Shown here: piece by piece, positions 1 through 8,248 of the stretch | Layout of the letters: each line of letters starts with the position of its first letter | Position numbering within the stretch: the first letter of the stretch is position 1 | NCBI RefSeq assembly: GCF_011492945.1 | Contig: NZ_CP045119.1 | Coordinates: forward strand, 124,001 to 188,000 | Reading direction: 5' to 3' | Length of the DNA stretch: 64,000 nucleotides | From: Rubrobacter tropicus | GTDB taxonomy: Bacteria; Actinomycetota; Rubrobacteria; Rubrobacterales; Rubrobacteraceae | Translations under genes and position numbers: made by a program | Notes under the pieces: model-generated | Database searches by the model: none | What the model saw: the letters and a program-made list of their open reading frames with translations, nothing else | What the model was told of the DNA's origin: nothing

Positions 1-231
1 CCCCGTCGGGTCCCCGCCCTGGACCATGAAGTCCTTTATGACCCGGTGGAACGTCGTCCCGTCGAAGTACCCGTCTTGGGCCAGGAAGACGAAGTTGTTG
101 ACCGTCTCGGGGGCCTCCTCGGCGAAGAGGCGTACCCTCACGGTTCCGTTGCCCGTGGCGAAGATCGCGTGGTAGTCGTAGCCCGGCTTGAGCGCCATCT
201 CGGGCGGCCGGTCGTAGCTCTTCTCGGTCAT
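1..231 (-). CDS. Peptidyl-prolyl cis-trans isomerase, cyclophilin type (partial)
   Basis: The first 77 codons of a cyclophilin that runs off the left edge. Cyclophilins catalyse proline cis-trans isomerisation during protein folding. Visible family motifs are the ATGNGTVRVRLF strand, EEAPETVNNFV, and the catalytic stretch FHRVIKDFMVQGGDP, in which the FHR arginine is the conserved active-site residue. The start is an ATG preceded by a strong GGAGG ribosome site (in 232-240). There is no signal peptide, so the protein is probably cytoplasmic. The C-terminal half, with the tryptophan-containing cyclosporin pocket, lies outside the window. Confidence 0.93.
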   Translation of the reverse strand, partial: MTEKSYDRPPEMALKPGYDYHAIFATGNGTVRVRLFAEEAPETVNNFVFLAQDGYFDGTTFHRVIKDFMVQGGDPTG

Positions 232-363
232 CCTGCCTCCTCGGTCAGTTGGAACCACACATGCTACCCGAAGTCCGCCCGATAACCAGCCGGGCCGCCG
301 ATTGACGGGTTCTGGCGAGGATGCCATACTGCGCGCCGGATCGTTGGGAGAAGGAGGGGAGCG

Positions 364-660
364 GTGGATCGGCTAACCATTATCGCCAAGCTGAAGGCCA
401 AAAGCGGCGCCGAGGACCGGCTCTTCGAGGAGTGCCGCAAGCTCGTCGGGCCTACCCTGGCCGAGGAGGGATGCATGAACTATGACATGCACCGCTCCGT
501 CGAGGACCCGGGACTGATCATGTTCTACGAGAACTGGACGAACCGGCCCCTGTGGGAGAAGCACATGGAGTCCCCGCACCTGCAGGAGTTCTCGGCCAAC
601 ACCGACGGCATAGTCGAGGTGTGGGAGCTCTTCCAGGGCGAGAAGGTGGAGGGCGCCTGA
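364..660 (+). CDS. ABM-family (YgiN-like) putative quinol monooxygenase
   Basis: A 98-residue protein with the antibiotic-biosynthesis-monooxygenase fold, a dimeric ferredoxin-like alpha-beta barrel. The opening strand (LTIIAKLKAKSG), the central YDMHRS segment and the MFYENWTNRPLWEKH motif match YgiN-type quinol oxygenases. These act without a cofactor or assist in quinone or aldehyde detoxification. GTG start with an AGGAGGGG ribosome site just upstream. It is followed after 53 bases by a metallo-beta-lactamase-fold gene on the same strand, so the two may be co-transcribed. The substrate cannot be told from sequence. Confidence 0.8.
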   Translation: MDRLTIIAKLKAKSGAEDRLFEECRKLVGPTLAEEGCMNYDMHRSVEDPGLIMFYENWTNRPLWEKHMESPHLQEFSANTDGIVEVWELFQGEKVEGA

Positions 661-713
661 TCTCCGTCTTCGGGCCCCCGTAACGCCGCGATGATCCCAA
701 CGGAAGGACGCCA

Positions 714-1391
714 GTGAAGATCACGTTCTACGCCCACGCCAGCTTCCGCCTGGAGGCCGACGGGCTCTCCGTCGTAACAGACCCCTACACGCCGGGTCCC
801 GGGGGCTCGAATTTCGACCCGATAGACGAGCCGGCGGACCTCGTGATCATGTCCTCGGCCACCGACTCCTTCCACTCCGACCCGGGCCACGTGCGCGGCG
901 ACCCCACGGTCGTGAACGCGCTGGAGTTGCCCCCGGAAGGAAAAGAAGTGCTTGGCCTCCATATCCGCCCGTTCCCCGCCATGGAGAGCATGACCTTCGA
1001 CTTCGGGCGCGACCCCGACGCGAACGCCCTGTACCTGTTCACGCTAGGGGGCCTGCGCGTGCTTCACATGGGCGACATCGGGAACCCCGTCCCGGAGGCG
1101 CACCTCGACGCGCTGGCCGGGAACGTGGACGTGCTCTTCGCGCTCACCGGCGCCCACGCGACGATCTCGCTCGAAGACCTCGACGCGGCCATAGCCGCCA
1201 TCGGCCCGCGCGTGGTGATCCCGATGCACTACTTCAGCCCACGGGGCGTGCTCGAGATCGAGCCCGTCGAGACCTTCCTCGAACGCTGCCCGGCCGACGC
1301 CGTGACCAGGGTCGGCGGACCCGAGCTCGAACTGACGCCCGAGACCCTGCCCGACTCGCTCCACGTCTACGTGCTTGAGCAATCGCGCTGA
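714..1391 (+). CDS. Metallo-beta-lactamase-fold protein with degenerate metal site
   Basis: A 225-residue protein resembling the UPF0173/UlaG-like branch of the MBL superfamily. It has the opening MKITFYAHASFRLE, the VTDPY turn, a late HMGDIG strand and a terminal IPMHY motif. The usual HxHxDH zinc motif after the second strand is replaced by SSATDSFHSDPGH, so normal di-zinc hydrolysis is doubtful; it may bind one metal or be non-catalytic. GTG start with a GGAAGGA ribosome site. It is co-directional with the small monooxygenase-like gene before it. The fold assignment is good; the function is unknown. Confidence 0.72.
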   Translation: MKITFYAHASFRLEADGLSVVTDPYTPGPGGSNFDPIDEPADLVIMSSATDSFHSDPGHVRGDPTVVNALELPPEGKEVLGLHIRPFPAMESMTFDFGRDPDANALYLFTLGGLRVLHMGDIGNPVPEAHLDALAGNVDVLFALTGAHATISLEDLDAAIAAIGPRVVIPMHYFSPRGVLEIEPVETFLERCPADAVTRVGGPELELTPETLPDSLHVYVLEQSR

Positions 1392-1463
1392 TCTAGCCGT
1401 AGCTCCCCCTGTTGGCGTCTCAGGCGGTGGTCAAAACTCCCCCGACTCCCGCCCGCCGGTCTT

Positions 1464-2513
1464 CTACAGCGCGTAGTCTCCCGTGTGGGCCTCTTCGAGG
1501 TAGCGGGCGAGGAGCGTTATGGCGGCCTGGACGTCTTCGGCGTTGACCATCTCGTTCGGGGTGTGGACGTAGCGACAGGGGATGGAGAGGGTGATGGCCG
1601 GGATGCCGCCGTGCAGGCGCTGGACGCCGCCCGCGTCGGTGCCGCCGAAGGGGAGTATCTCCATCTGGTGCGGGATGTTCTCGCGCTCCGCTATGGCGCG
1701 GAAGTGCTCGACGAGCTTCGGGTGGCTTATGGAGTAGCCGTCCATGATCTTGAGCGCCACGCCCTTGCCTAGAGCGCTGATCTCGTTCTCGTTCCCCCCG
1801 CCCGGTATGTCCATCGCGAGCGTCACGTCGAGCGCCACGACGACCGTGGGCCGGAGCGCCGACCCGCTGGCCGCGGCCCCGCGCAGTCCCACCTCCTCCT
1901 GGGAAGTCGCTGCGGCGTACACGGTCGCCTCGTGGTCGCCGAGCGCCCTCATCGCCTCGTACATGACGAAGACGCCGATCCGGTCGTCCATCGCCTTGCC
2001 GATGTAGTTGGCCCCGACCTTCTCGAGGGTCCTGTCCATGACCGCGTAATCCCCGACGCGAACCTTCTCCTTCACCTCGTCGGCCTCCATCCCGAGGTCG
2101 ACGAAGAACTCGTCGGCCGTGGGCGGCTTCTTGTCGACCTCGGTCGCGATGTGGGGCGGTTTGCGCTGGGGCTGGAGGGCGCCCTTCAAAGCCTCGCCGC
2201 CCGCGGTGGTCACGACGACGCGCTGGGAGACCATGTTCGACGGGTCGTGGCCGCCGAGGGTCTGGAGCCTCAGGAAGCCCTTGTCGTCTATGTGCTTGAC
2301 CAGGAAGCCGATCTCATCGGTGTGGGCGGCGACCATGACACGAACGTCGTCGCTGCCTTTCTTCGTGCCGATCACACTCCCCATAAGGTCCGTGCGGACC
2401 TCGTCTGCGAGCGCGCCCAGCTCCTCGCGGGAGATGGCCCGCTGCTGCTCCTCCCGCCCCGACACCCCCGGCGTCTCGATCAACCGCCTCAACAGAGTTT
2501 CGTTCAAAGCCAT
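1464..2513 (-). CDS. M42-family metallopeptidase (aminopeptidase/cellulase-M type)
   Basis: A 349-residue protein of the M42 tetrahedral aminopeptidase family, cytoplasmic di-metal enzymes that trim N-terminal residues from peptides. Metal and catalytic motifs are all present in order: AAHTDEIGF (His near residue 64), GKAMDDRIG (bridging Asp), TSQEEVGLRG (catalytic and ligand Glu), VALDVTLA (Asp) and YVHTPNEMV (last His). The start chosen is the ATG at 2513, which has a GGAGGCAGC ribosome site; an in-frame upstream ATG at 2540 lacks one. A long composite repeat lies upstream. Confidence 0.9.
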   Translation of the reverse strand: MALNETLLRRLIETPGVSGREEQQRAISREELGALADEVRTDLMGSVIGTKKGSDDVRVMVAAHTDEIGFLVKHIDDKGFLRLQTLGGHDPSNMVSQRVVVTTAGGEALKGALQPQRKPPHIATEVDKKPPTADEFFVDLGMEADEVKEKVRVGDYAVMDRTLEKVGANYIGKAMDDRIGVFVMYEAMRALGDHEATVYAAATSQEEVGLRGAAASGSALRPTVVVALDVTLAMDIPGGGNENEISALGKGVALKIMDGYSISHPKLVEHFRAIAERENIPHQMEILPFGGTDAGGVQRLHGGIPAITLSIPCRYVHTPNEMVNAEDVQAAITLLARYLEEAHTGDYAL

Positions 2514-2556
2514 GACTGCTGCCTCCGTTCTCCTCGACAAACATCGGAAAGCCTAC

Positions 2557-2830
2557 CAGCTAGTCAGCACGCTACGGGTCTGCTTCGCAGCCCCTCGCTC
2601 TCAGCCTGTCAGCTTTCAGCCGTGCGGGGCGCAACCGGGCTGCGCCACGCGCGGCGGTTCGGGCGTCGAGAGAGGCAACGCCACGAGACGACTTTAGCTG
2701 AGAGCCTCCGAGGGAGGCGTGCTGAGAGCGAGGCCTGCGGAGCAGGCCGAAGCACGCTGACGAGGCGCGAAGCGCCGGGCTGAAAGCGGAGGCGTAAGTT
2801 GGAGCGTGCGCGACGACCGAAGGGAGGAGC
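2557..2830. repeat. Composite intergenic repeat, copy a
   Basis: This fills most of the 316-base gap between the M42 gene and pcs. It is built of GCTGA words and small self-complementary modules: GCCTCC/GGAGGC, GGCCTGC/GCAGGCC and GGCGC/GCGCC, with loops of about three bases. Its right end (2803-2830, 28 bases) is identical to 20543-20570 and stops at the pcs stop codon. It belongs to a family with at least ten members here. No gene is visible inside. Confidence 0.85.
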
Positions 2831-3603
2831 TACCCTTCCGGTTGTTCCTCCAGGCGACGGGCTTCGAGCATCTTGGCCGAGAGGTAGAGGCTGAGGCCGA
2901 AGTAGTAGAAGAGGTAGACGACGGAGAAGGCCAGGATGAGGGGGTTCGGGTCGGGCATCTGCCACAGGATGGCCGCGTAGCTTGCGAGCCAGAGCGCGGT
3001 GAGGGTCAGCGAGATCCTGCGGAAGATCACGGTCCGCGTCGGGTACACGTAGCGGATCGGAACGAAGACCAGGAAGGAGCACACGACGAGCACGGCCGCC
3101 AGCGTCCCCGGGCTCGGCCCGAACACGATGGCGTAGAAGGCCACGACGTTGAAGTAGCTCGGGAAACCCAAAAAGAAGTGGTCGTCGGTCTTGGCGTCCA
3201 CCCGGCAGAACTGGTAGCTCGACGCCAAAAGCGGCAGCGAGGCGAGCACGATGCCGGCGTTGCCCTCCGGCAGGTAGCCCTCGCTCCAAAGGAGCACCAT
3301 CGGGGCGAGGACGTAGGTCATGTAGTCGACGATGTTGTCCAGCAGCGCCCCGTCGATGGAGGGTAGCGCCTCGCTCACCCGAAAGCGGCGGGCCAGCAGG
3401 CCGTCGGTGGAGTCTATGAGGAGGGAGAAGAACATCAGCCAGAGCGCCTTTACGGCCTCGCCCTGGAAGGCCGCGACGAGCATGAGGAGCGCGAGCACGG
3501 CGCCGCTGGCCGTGTACAGGTGCACGAACACGGCTTTCATCCTGAACCACGGCGGCGTGGTGGTGTCGTCCCTTCCGGACTCTTCGATACCGGGCTCGCT
3601 CAT
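2830..3603 (-). CDS. pcs: Phosphatidylcholine synthase (CDP-alcohol phosphatidyltransferase)
   Basis: A 257-residue integral membrane enzyme. It carries the CDP-alcohol phosphotransferase motif as DSTDGLLAR followed by IDGALLDNIVD, giving the four aspartates that bind metal and CDP-diacylglycerol. The N-terminal FVHLYTASGAVLAL segment is characteristic of Pcs, which joins choline to CDP-diacylglycerol to make phosphatidylcholine. About eight hydrophobic segments are visible. ATG start with a GGGAAGGA ribosome site. Choline phospholipids are uncommon in actinobacteria, so a related CDP-alcohol transferase with another acceptor remains possible. The stop codon abuts the conserved edge of repeat a. 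Confidence 0.85.
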   Translation of the reverse strand: MSEPGIEESGRDDTTTPPWFRMKAVFVHLYTASGAVLALLMLVAAFQGEAVKALWLMFFSLLIDSTDGLLARRFRVSEALPSIDGALLDNIVDYMTYVLAPMVLLWSEGYLPEGNAGIVLASLPLLASSYQFCRVDAKTDDHFFLGFPSYFNVVAFYAIVFGPSPGTLAAVLVVCSFLVFVPIRYVYPTRTVIFRRISLTLTALWLASYAAILWQMPDPNPLILAFSVVYLFYYFGLSLYLSAKMLEARRLEEQPEG

Positions 3604-3660
3604 CCGTCCTTCCCTGATCTCTCCGCAGATACCCGTAATGATAACAGCCCGCGCCCCCTG

Positions 3661-5346
3661 CTACGCCCCCGGATCCGCCCTCAAGGACCTGACGCGGTTG
3701 ACCGCCGCCGCCAACTCCTGCGCCCGCGGCAAACTCATCTCACCCGGATGCCCCCTAAACTGGCTCAGGGCGTCAAGCCCCTCCCTGGCGACATCGGCCA
3801 ACGCCTGCTCGGCCATCTCTTTCGTTCCCGCGTCCCCGCCCGCCGCGAACCGCCCGATGATGCGGGCCGCGGCCTCTGTCTGGCCGGCCTCGGCGAGTTG
3901 CTCCACCGAGGAGAGGTCGACCCGCTCCCGGCCCAGCTCTATCGCTTCGAGGCCCCTGCCCCTGGCCGTCTCCCGCTTCCCGCGCCGGAGGTCCAGGTAG
4001 CCCGCCCGCAGGCGGCGTGGCCCCGGCGGGTTCATCTCCCGCCCATCGAGGGTGGCGCGGGGCGGGTAGCGCCCGACGACCTCGCGGGCCTTCTCCGTGG
4101 CGTCCGAGGCGGCGTAGTCTTCGAGCAGGATCACGCGGTCAGCCACGTCCAGGTAGTCTCCGACCCCGCCGACGACCACCACCGTCGAGACGTCCAAGGA
4201 GCGGTGGAGCGGGCGGACCAGGTCGATAAACGGCGTGATGGGCTCGCGGCGGACGAGCTCGCGCATCCTCTCGTCCCGGATCATGAAGTTGGTGGCGCTG
4301 GTGTCCTCGTCCACCAGGAGCAGGGATGTGCCCACTTCCAGGGCCTCCGCGATGTTCGCGGCCTGCGAGGTCGAGCCCGAGGCGTTCGGGGTGGAGAAGC
4401 TGCCTGTGGACCTCCCGCCCGGGAGGTCCCCGATCATGGCCGAGATGTCCACCCCCGCCACGCTCCGCCCATCCTCGGCCCTCACCTTGACCGCGTCCCC
4501 GCGCGCCACCACGAGCTCCCGCCCGTCCCCGGGCACGTGGTCGTAGACTCCCCACGCCAGCGCCGAGAGCAGCGTGCTCTTCCCGTGAAATCCACCCCCC
4601 GCAACAAGCGTAACGCCCTCCGGAATCCCCATTCCCGCAACCGCGCCCCGGTTCGGCAACCCCACGTCGACCCGGAACTCGTCCGGGCTCTCGAAAGGCA
4701 CCGCGCCCTCGCCAAGAGGCCGGTCGCTCGCCCCGCTCTCCCGCGGCAGCACCGACCCATCGGCCACGAACGCCACGAGGCCGAGGGAGGGGAGTAGATC
4801 CCTCAAATACTCCGCGTCCTCCACCGTCTCGACGTGTAGCCTGGCCCTCTCCCCGTTTAGGCTCTCCGGCTTCAGCGCAAGGCCGACGATCTCCGGCAGC
4901 TCCTCGAGAAGCACGGCGCGGGCCGCGCGGCCGTCGACGCTCCGTCCCCGGGCCGGGAGGCCGACGGCCATCCGCGCCTCGACGTAGTCCCGTTCGGCCA
5001 CCATCGAGGTACGGAGAAGGACTTTCTGGGATGGGCGTTGGATCTCGACCCTCCCGCTCCCGCCCGAACCGCGGTTGCCCCGCACGACCCTCCGGATCGC
5101 CCGGTCCACACCCCGCGTCAGGAAATCCTCGAAAGCCATCCGGCGGACAGGATTGCCGAAGAGTCTCTGGTCGAAGCGGTTGTCCTTGGTCCTGATCCTG
5201 ACCAGGGAAGGCGGGGCGAACGGGTCGCGCTGGACCCTGTCGACAAACAGCGTGAAGCCGTCGAACTCGAAGGAGCCGGAGAGGTCCTTGTAAGCGCCGT
5301 AGCCTTTGCGGTCTATGCGGTCGAGCGTGGTCCTGAGGCGTCGCAT
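3661..5346 (-). CDS. Predicted ATPase of the ABC class (COG3044-like)
   Basis: A 561-residue soluble P-loop protein. The N-terminal domain (about 1-240) has the family-typical opening, with GYGAYKDLSG and a DPFAPPS segment. The ATPase domain has Walker A GGGFHGKST near residue 250, an STGSFSTPNASGSTSQAANI signature-like region, and LLLVDEDTSATNFM as Walker B and its follower. This matches the poorly characterised 'ABC-class predicted ATPase' family, which is not a transporter. The ATG has a GGGGGACAG ribosome site. The natural substrate is unknown. No close partner is evident; pcs lies 57 bases downstream on the same strand. Confidence 0.85.
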   Translation of the reverse strand: MRRLRTTLDRIDRKGYGAYKDLSGSFEFDGFTLFVDRVQRDPFAPPSLVRIRTKDNRFDQRLFGNPVRRMAFEDFLTRGVDRAIRRVVRGNRGSGGSGRVEIQRPSQKVLLRTSMVAERDYVEARMAVGLPARGRSVDGRAARAVLLEELPEIVGLALKPESLNGERARLHVETVEDAEYLRDLLPSLGLVAFVADGSVLPRESGASDRPLGEGAVPFESPDEFRVDVGLPNRGAVAGMGIPEGVTLVAGGGFHGKSTLLSALAWGVYDHVPGDGRELVVARGDAVKVRAEDGRSVAGVDISAMIGDLPGGRSTGSFSTPNASGSTSQAANIAEALEVGTSLLLVDEDTSATNFMIRDERMRELVRREPITPFIDLVRPLHRSLDVSTVVVVGGVGDYLDVADRVILLEDYAASDATEKAREVVGRYPPRATLDGREMNPPGPRRLRAGYLDLRRGKRETARGRGLEAIELGRERVDLSSVEQLAEAGQTEAAARIIGRFAAGGDAGTKEMAEQALADVAREGLDALSQFRGHPGEMSLPRAQELAAAVNRVRSLRADPGA

Positions 5347-5410
5347 CTGTCCCCCGGCGCTTGAAGGCCTGCAAGATCTTCCGCAGTATAGCCATCAGCG
5401 GAAGAATGGA

Positions 5411-5442
5411 GAGCTGACGGCGGATGGCTGACGGTTGGCAGC
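5411..5442. repeat. Intergenic repeat, short copy b
   Basis: A short degenerate member of the GCTGA repeat family (GAGCTGACGG...GGCTGACGG) between the ABC-class ATPase and the alpha/beta hydrolase. It lacks the hairpin modules of the long copies. Confidence 0.55.
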
Positions 5443-5497
5443 CCGCTTTGGGTCTTGAGGTGTCGGGGACTTGGTGCGGCCCTCGTGCCTCAAGGTC

Positions 5498-6238
5498 CTA
5501 CGATTTTTGGTGGGTGTCCTTCGTGGGCCGGTCCGTCAGGGGTTCGAGCCACGAGCGCATGGCGCGCGTGACGGCTTCCGGTCGTTCCAGGGTCGAGAGG
5601 TGGCCGCAGTCGTCGACCTGGCGGAAGCGCGCCCCCGGTATTCCGTCGGCGAGTTCTTCGTGCAGGTGCGGGGGCGTGAGGGCGTCGTCCCGCCCGCAGA
5701 GGACGAGGACCGGACAGGAGATGCCAGGCAGGTCGCCGCGGCTGTCCGGGCGGCCTATGATCGCCCGCTCCTGCCGCTCGAAACCTCCCGGACCGACGGC
5801 GTGGGCCATCTGCCGCACGGTGGAGCGGAGCCCGGGGTCTTCGGCCCTGTCGGGGTGGACTATCTTCGGGAGGAGCGTGCGCCACACTTCGTCGAACCGG
5901 CCGGCCCGGGCGAGCTCGATGAGCGCGAGCCGCGCCGCCGTCTGCTCCCGGGTGTCGGGCCTGGCCGAGGTGTCGAGCAGGGCGAGGGCCTCGACGCGTT
6001 CGGGCGCCTGCCGCACGATCTCCAGGGAGACGTAGCCCCCCATCGAGAGGCCCGCGAGCGCGAACCGCTCTGGCGCAGTCCTCAGGATGCTGCCCGCCAT
6101 CCCCGCCACGGAGTCCTGGCCGGTCACGTTGGGAATAAGGACCCGGCCCGCGAGGTCCGCCAGGCCCCCGGCCTGATGGCGCCACAGCCGTTCGTCGCAC
6201 AGGAGCCCCGGCACGAGGACGAGCGCGGGGGGCGTCAC
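5498..6238 (-). CDS. Alpha/beta hydrolase
   Basis: A 246-residue alpha/beta-hydrolase-fold enzyme. The oxyanion strand LVLVPGLLCDERLW, the nucleophile elbow GLSMGG (Ser near 70), the acid segment LVLCGRDDALTP (Asp) and the late DDCGHLS histidine form a complete triad. It resembles pimeloyl-ester or lactone-type esterases, but the substrate is not evident. GTG start 37 bases downstream of trpS on the same strand, so the two are probably co-transcribed. No signal peptide. Confidence 0.85.
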   Translation of the reverse strand: MTPPALVLVPGLLCDERLWRHQAGGLADLAGRVLIPNVTGQDSVAGMAGSILRTAPERFALAGLSMGGYVSLEIVRQAPERVEALALLDTSARPDTREQTAARLALIELARAGRFDEVWRTLLPKIVHPDRAEDPGLRSTVRQMAHAVGPGGFERQERAIIGRPDSRGDLPGISCPVLVLCGRDDALTPPHLHEELADGIPGARFRQVDDCGHLSTLERPEAVTRAMRSWLEPLTDRPTKDTHQKS

Positions 6239-6275
6239 GGCCGTGCGAGCACCCGGCCCGTCCCCTTTCGGTCCA

Positions 6276-7268
6276 CTAGTCCAGGCCCATCCTGGTCCAG
6301 GCGTAGCGCAGGGTCGGTCGGGCGACCTTGCGGGCCCTCTCGGCGCCGGATTCGAGGAGGTCGTCGAGCTCCTTCGGGTCGTCGAGGAGTTCCAGCGCCC
6401 GTTCGCGGATGGGGGCCAGGGTCTCGACGACGACCTCGCCGAGGTCCTTCTTGAAGTCGCCGTAGCCCTTGCCCTCGTACCGGGCTTCTATCTCGGAGAC
6501 GGGGCGGCCCGTGGCGGCGGCGTAGACGTCCAGGAGGTTGGTGATGGCGGGTTTGTCCGGGGAGGCGGTTATCTCCGAGCCCGAGTCGGTCTTTGCGCGC
6601 CGGATCTTGCGCCGCACCGTGTCGGGGTCGTCGAGGATCGCCACGTAGCTGCCCGGCGCGGAACTGCTCTTGCTCATCTTGGACGTGGGATCGTCCAGCG
6701 CCATGACCCGCGCTCCGCTCTTCGGGACAAAGATCTCCGGCACGACGAACGTCTCGCCGTACAGGTTGTTGAACCTGCGCGCGAGCGTCCGCATGAGCTC
6801 CAGGTGCTGGCGCTGATCCTCCCCGACGGGCACGAGGTGCGCGTTGTACAGGAGCACGTCCGCGGCCTGGAGCACGGGGTAGTCGAAGAGCCCCCCGCTC
6901 GCCGAGTCGGCGCCGCCCTTCTGGGCCTTGTCCTTGAACTGGGTCATGCGCGAGAGCTCCCCGACCTTCGCTATGCAGTTAAGGAGCCAGGCGAGCTCGG
7001 CGTGCTCGGAGACGCGGCTCTGGCGGAAGACCACGGACTTCTCCGGGTCGATGCCCGAGGCAAAGTAGATCGCGGCCGCCTCCCGGATCTTCTGCCGCAA
7101 AACCTTCGGGTCCTGCGGCACGGTGAGCACGTGCAAATCAACGACGCAGAAGTAGTTCTCGTAGTCGTCCTGAATCGCAACCCAGTTTTTCAAAGCCCCG
7201 AGGTAGTTGCCGATGGTCAGGTTGCCACTGGGCTGTATGCCGCTGAATACTCTCTGTCTGCTTTGCAT
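6276..7268 (-). CDS. trpS: Tryptophanyl-tRNA synthetase
   Basis: A 330-residue class I aminoacyl-tRNA synthetase that charges tRNA-Trp. The HIGH-equivalent is in PSGNLTIGNYLGALKNW (residues about 13-29). The KMSKS loop is seen as SKMSKSS near residue 200. LHVLTVPQDPK and the QAADVLLY segment are TrpRS hallmarks. The length is normal for bacterial TrpRS. ATG start. It sits alone or with the downstream hydrolase gene; repeat c lies upstream. Confidence 0.97.
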   Translation of the reverse strand: MQSRQRVFSGIQPSGNLTIGNYLGALKNWVAIQDDYENYFCVVDLHVLTVPQDPKVLRQKIREAAAIYFASGIDPEKSVVFRQSRVSEHAELAWLLNCIAKVGELSRMTQFKDKAQKGGADSASGGLFDYPVLQAADVLLYNAHLVPVGEDQRQHLELMRTLARRFNNLYGETFVVPEIFVPKSGARVMALDDPTSKMSKSSSAPGSYVAILDDPDTVRRKIRRAKTDSGSEITASPDKPAITNLLDVYAAATGRPVSEIEARYEGKGYGDFKKDLGEVVVETLAPIRERALELLDDPKELDDLLESGAERARKVARPTLRYAWTRMGLD

Positions 7269-7293
7269 AGCCCGATTCTAGCAAATAAGCATT

Positions 7294-7367
7294 TCAGCTA
7301 GTCAGCACTTCAGCCGGTCAGCCCGCTCCGGCTTGGCCTACGCTCTCAGCTTTTCGGCTGACCGGCT
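7294..7367. repeat. Intergenic repeat, copy c
   Basis: A member of the GCTGA family lying between the trpS start and the SDR stop codon, which it abuts (stop at 7368-7370). Read on the minus strand it carries the AGCG-AGGC-AAGCCGGAGCG module shared with copies d and g, flanked by GCTGACCGGCTGA and GCTGACTAGCTGA words. Confidence 0.75.
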
Positions 7368-8114
7368 CTACTCGTCGCGGGCGAAGAGGGTGACGGCGCC
7401 CTGGCGCACGGGCCTGACGTCGAGGCGGTCCACGTTTACGTGCGGGGGGAGGGTGACGGCCCAGCGCACGCACTCGGCGACGTCTTCCGGGGTGAGAGGG
7501 GTAATCCCCTTGTACGGCGCTTCGGCCTTCTCCTCGTCGCCCTCGAACCGCACGAGGCCGAACTCGGTGCGCACAGCCCCTGGCATGACCTCCGTGACCC
7601 GCACGTCTTCGCCCAGAAGCTCGAGCCTCAGGCTGCCGAAGACGGCGTGGGCCCCGAACTTGGCCGCGGCGTAGCCGGCGCCCCCGGCGTACGTCTCCGT
7701 CCCGGCCGCGGAGCCGATGATGACCACGTGGCCGTTGCCGGAGCGGCGGATCTGGGGCAGGAGCGCTTTCGTCATCATCGCGAGCCCGAGCACGTTCACC
7801 TCGTACATCCAGCGCCAGCGGTCCTCGCGCATCTCCGCTACGGGCTCCAGCCCCTTCGCCCCGCCCGCGTTGTTGACCAGCACCGAAGCCCCGCCCAACT
7901 CCTCCGTCCACGCGGCGAAGTCTTCCACCGAGTTCGAGTCGGCAACGTCCAGCTCCCTGGCGTGGCCCCCGATCTCTTCCGCCAGGGCGTCGATGCGCTT
8001 TTTGCGCCTCGCGCCGAGGGCCACCTCGAAGCCGCCCTTCGCCAGCGCCCGGGCCGTCGCAGCCCCGATCCCGGACGACGCCCCCGTGACGACCGCAAGC
8101 CTCGCGTCGGACAT
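7368..8114 (-). CDS. Short-chain dehydrogenase/reductase (YdfG-like)
   Basis: A 248-residue classical SDR. It has the nucleotide site TGASSGIG (residues 10-17), an LDVAD adenine-ring segment, the NNAG motif, a catalytic serine in IIGSAAG and YAAAK as the catalytic Tyr/Lys. It resembles YdfG/serine 3-dehydrogenase-type NADP(H) oxidoreductases, although the alcohol substrate cannot be assigned. ATG start with a GAGGGAGGAAG ribosome site. It is divergent from the PhoD gene. Confidence 0.9.
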   Translation of the reverse strand: MSDARLAVVTGASSGIGAATARALAKGGFEVALGARRKKRIDALAEEIGGHARELDVADSNSVEDFAAWTEELGGASVLVNNAGGAKGLEPVAEMREDRWRWMYEVNVLGLAMMTKALLPQIRRSGNGHVVIIGSAAGTETYAGGAGYAAAKFGAHAVFGSLRLELLGEDVRVTEVMPGAVRTEFGLVRFEGDEEKAEAPYKGITPLTPEDVAECVRWAVTLPPHVNVDRLDVRPVRQGAVTLFARDE

Positions 8115-8248
8115 CTGCTTCCTCCCTCTCGGTAACCTTCGCCGGGCGCAATTCTATACGGGTGCGGGATGTCCTGTGGGTGTATGCTTGCGGCCTGTGG
8201 CGGAGAGGAGGGCTCGCGTGGGACACGAAAGAGGGATCGGCGGCGCGG

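Noticed and set aside
8162-8248. Upstream extension of the PhoD-like protein as a possible signal peptide
   Set aside because: The extra residues include acidic and basic patches and no Sec or Tat signal; similarity to the family begins at the GTG at 8249.
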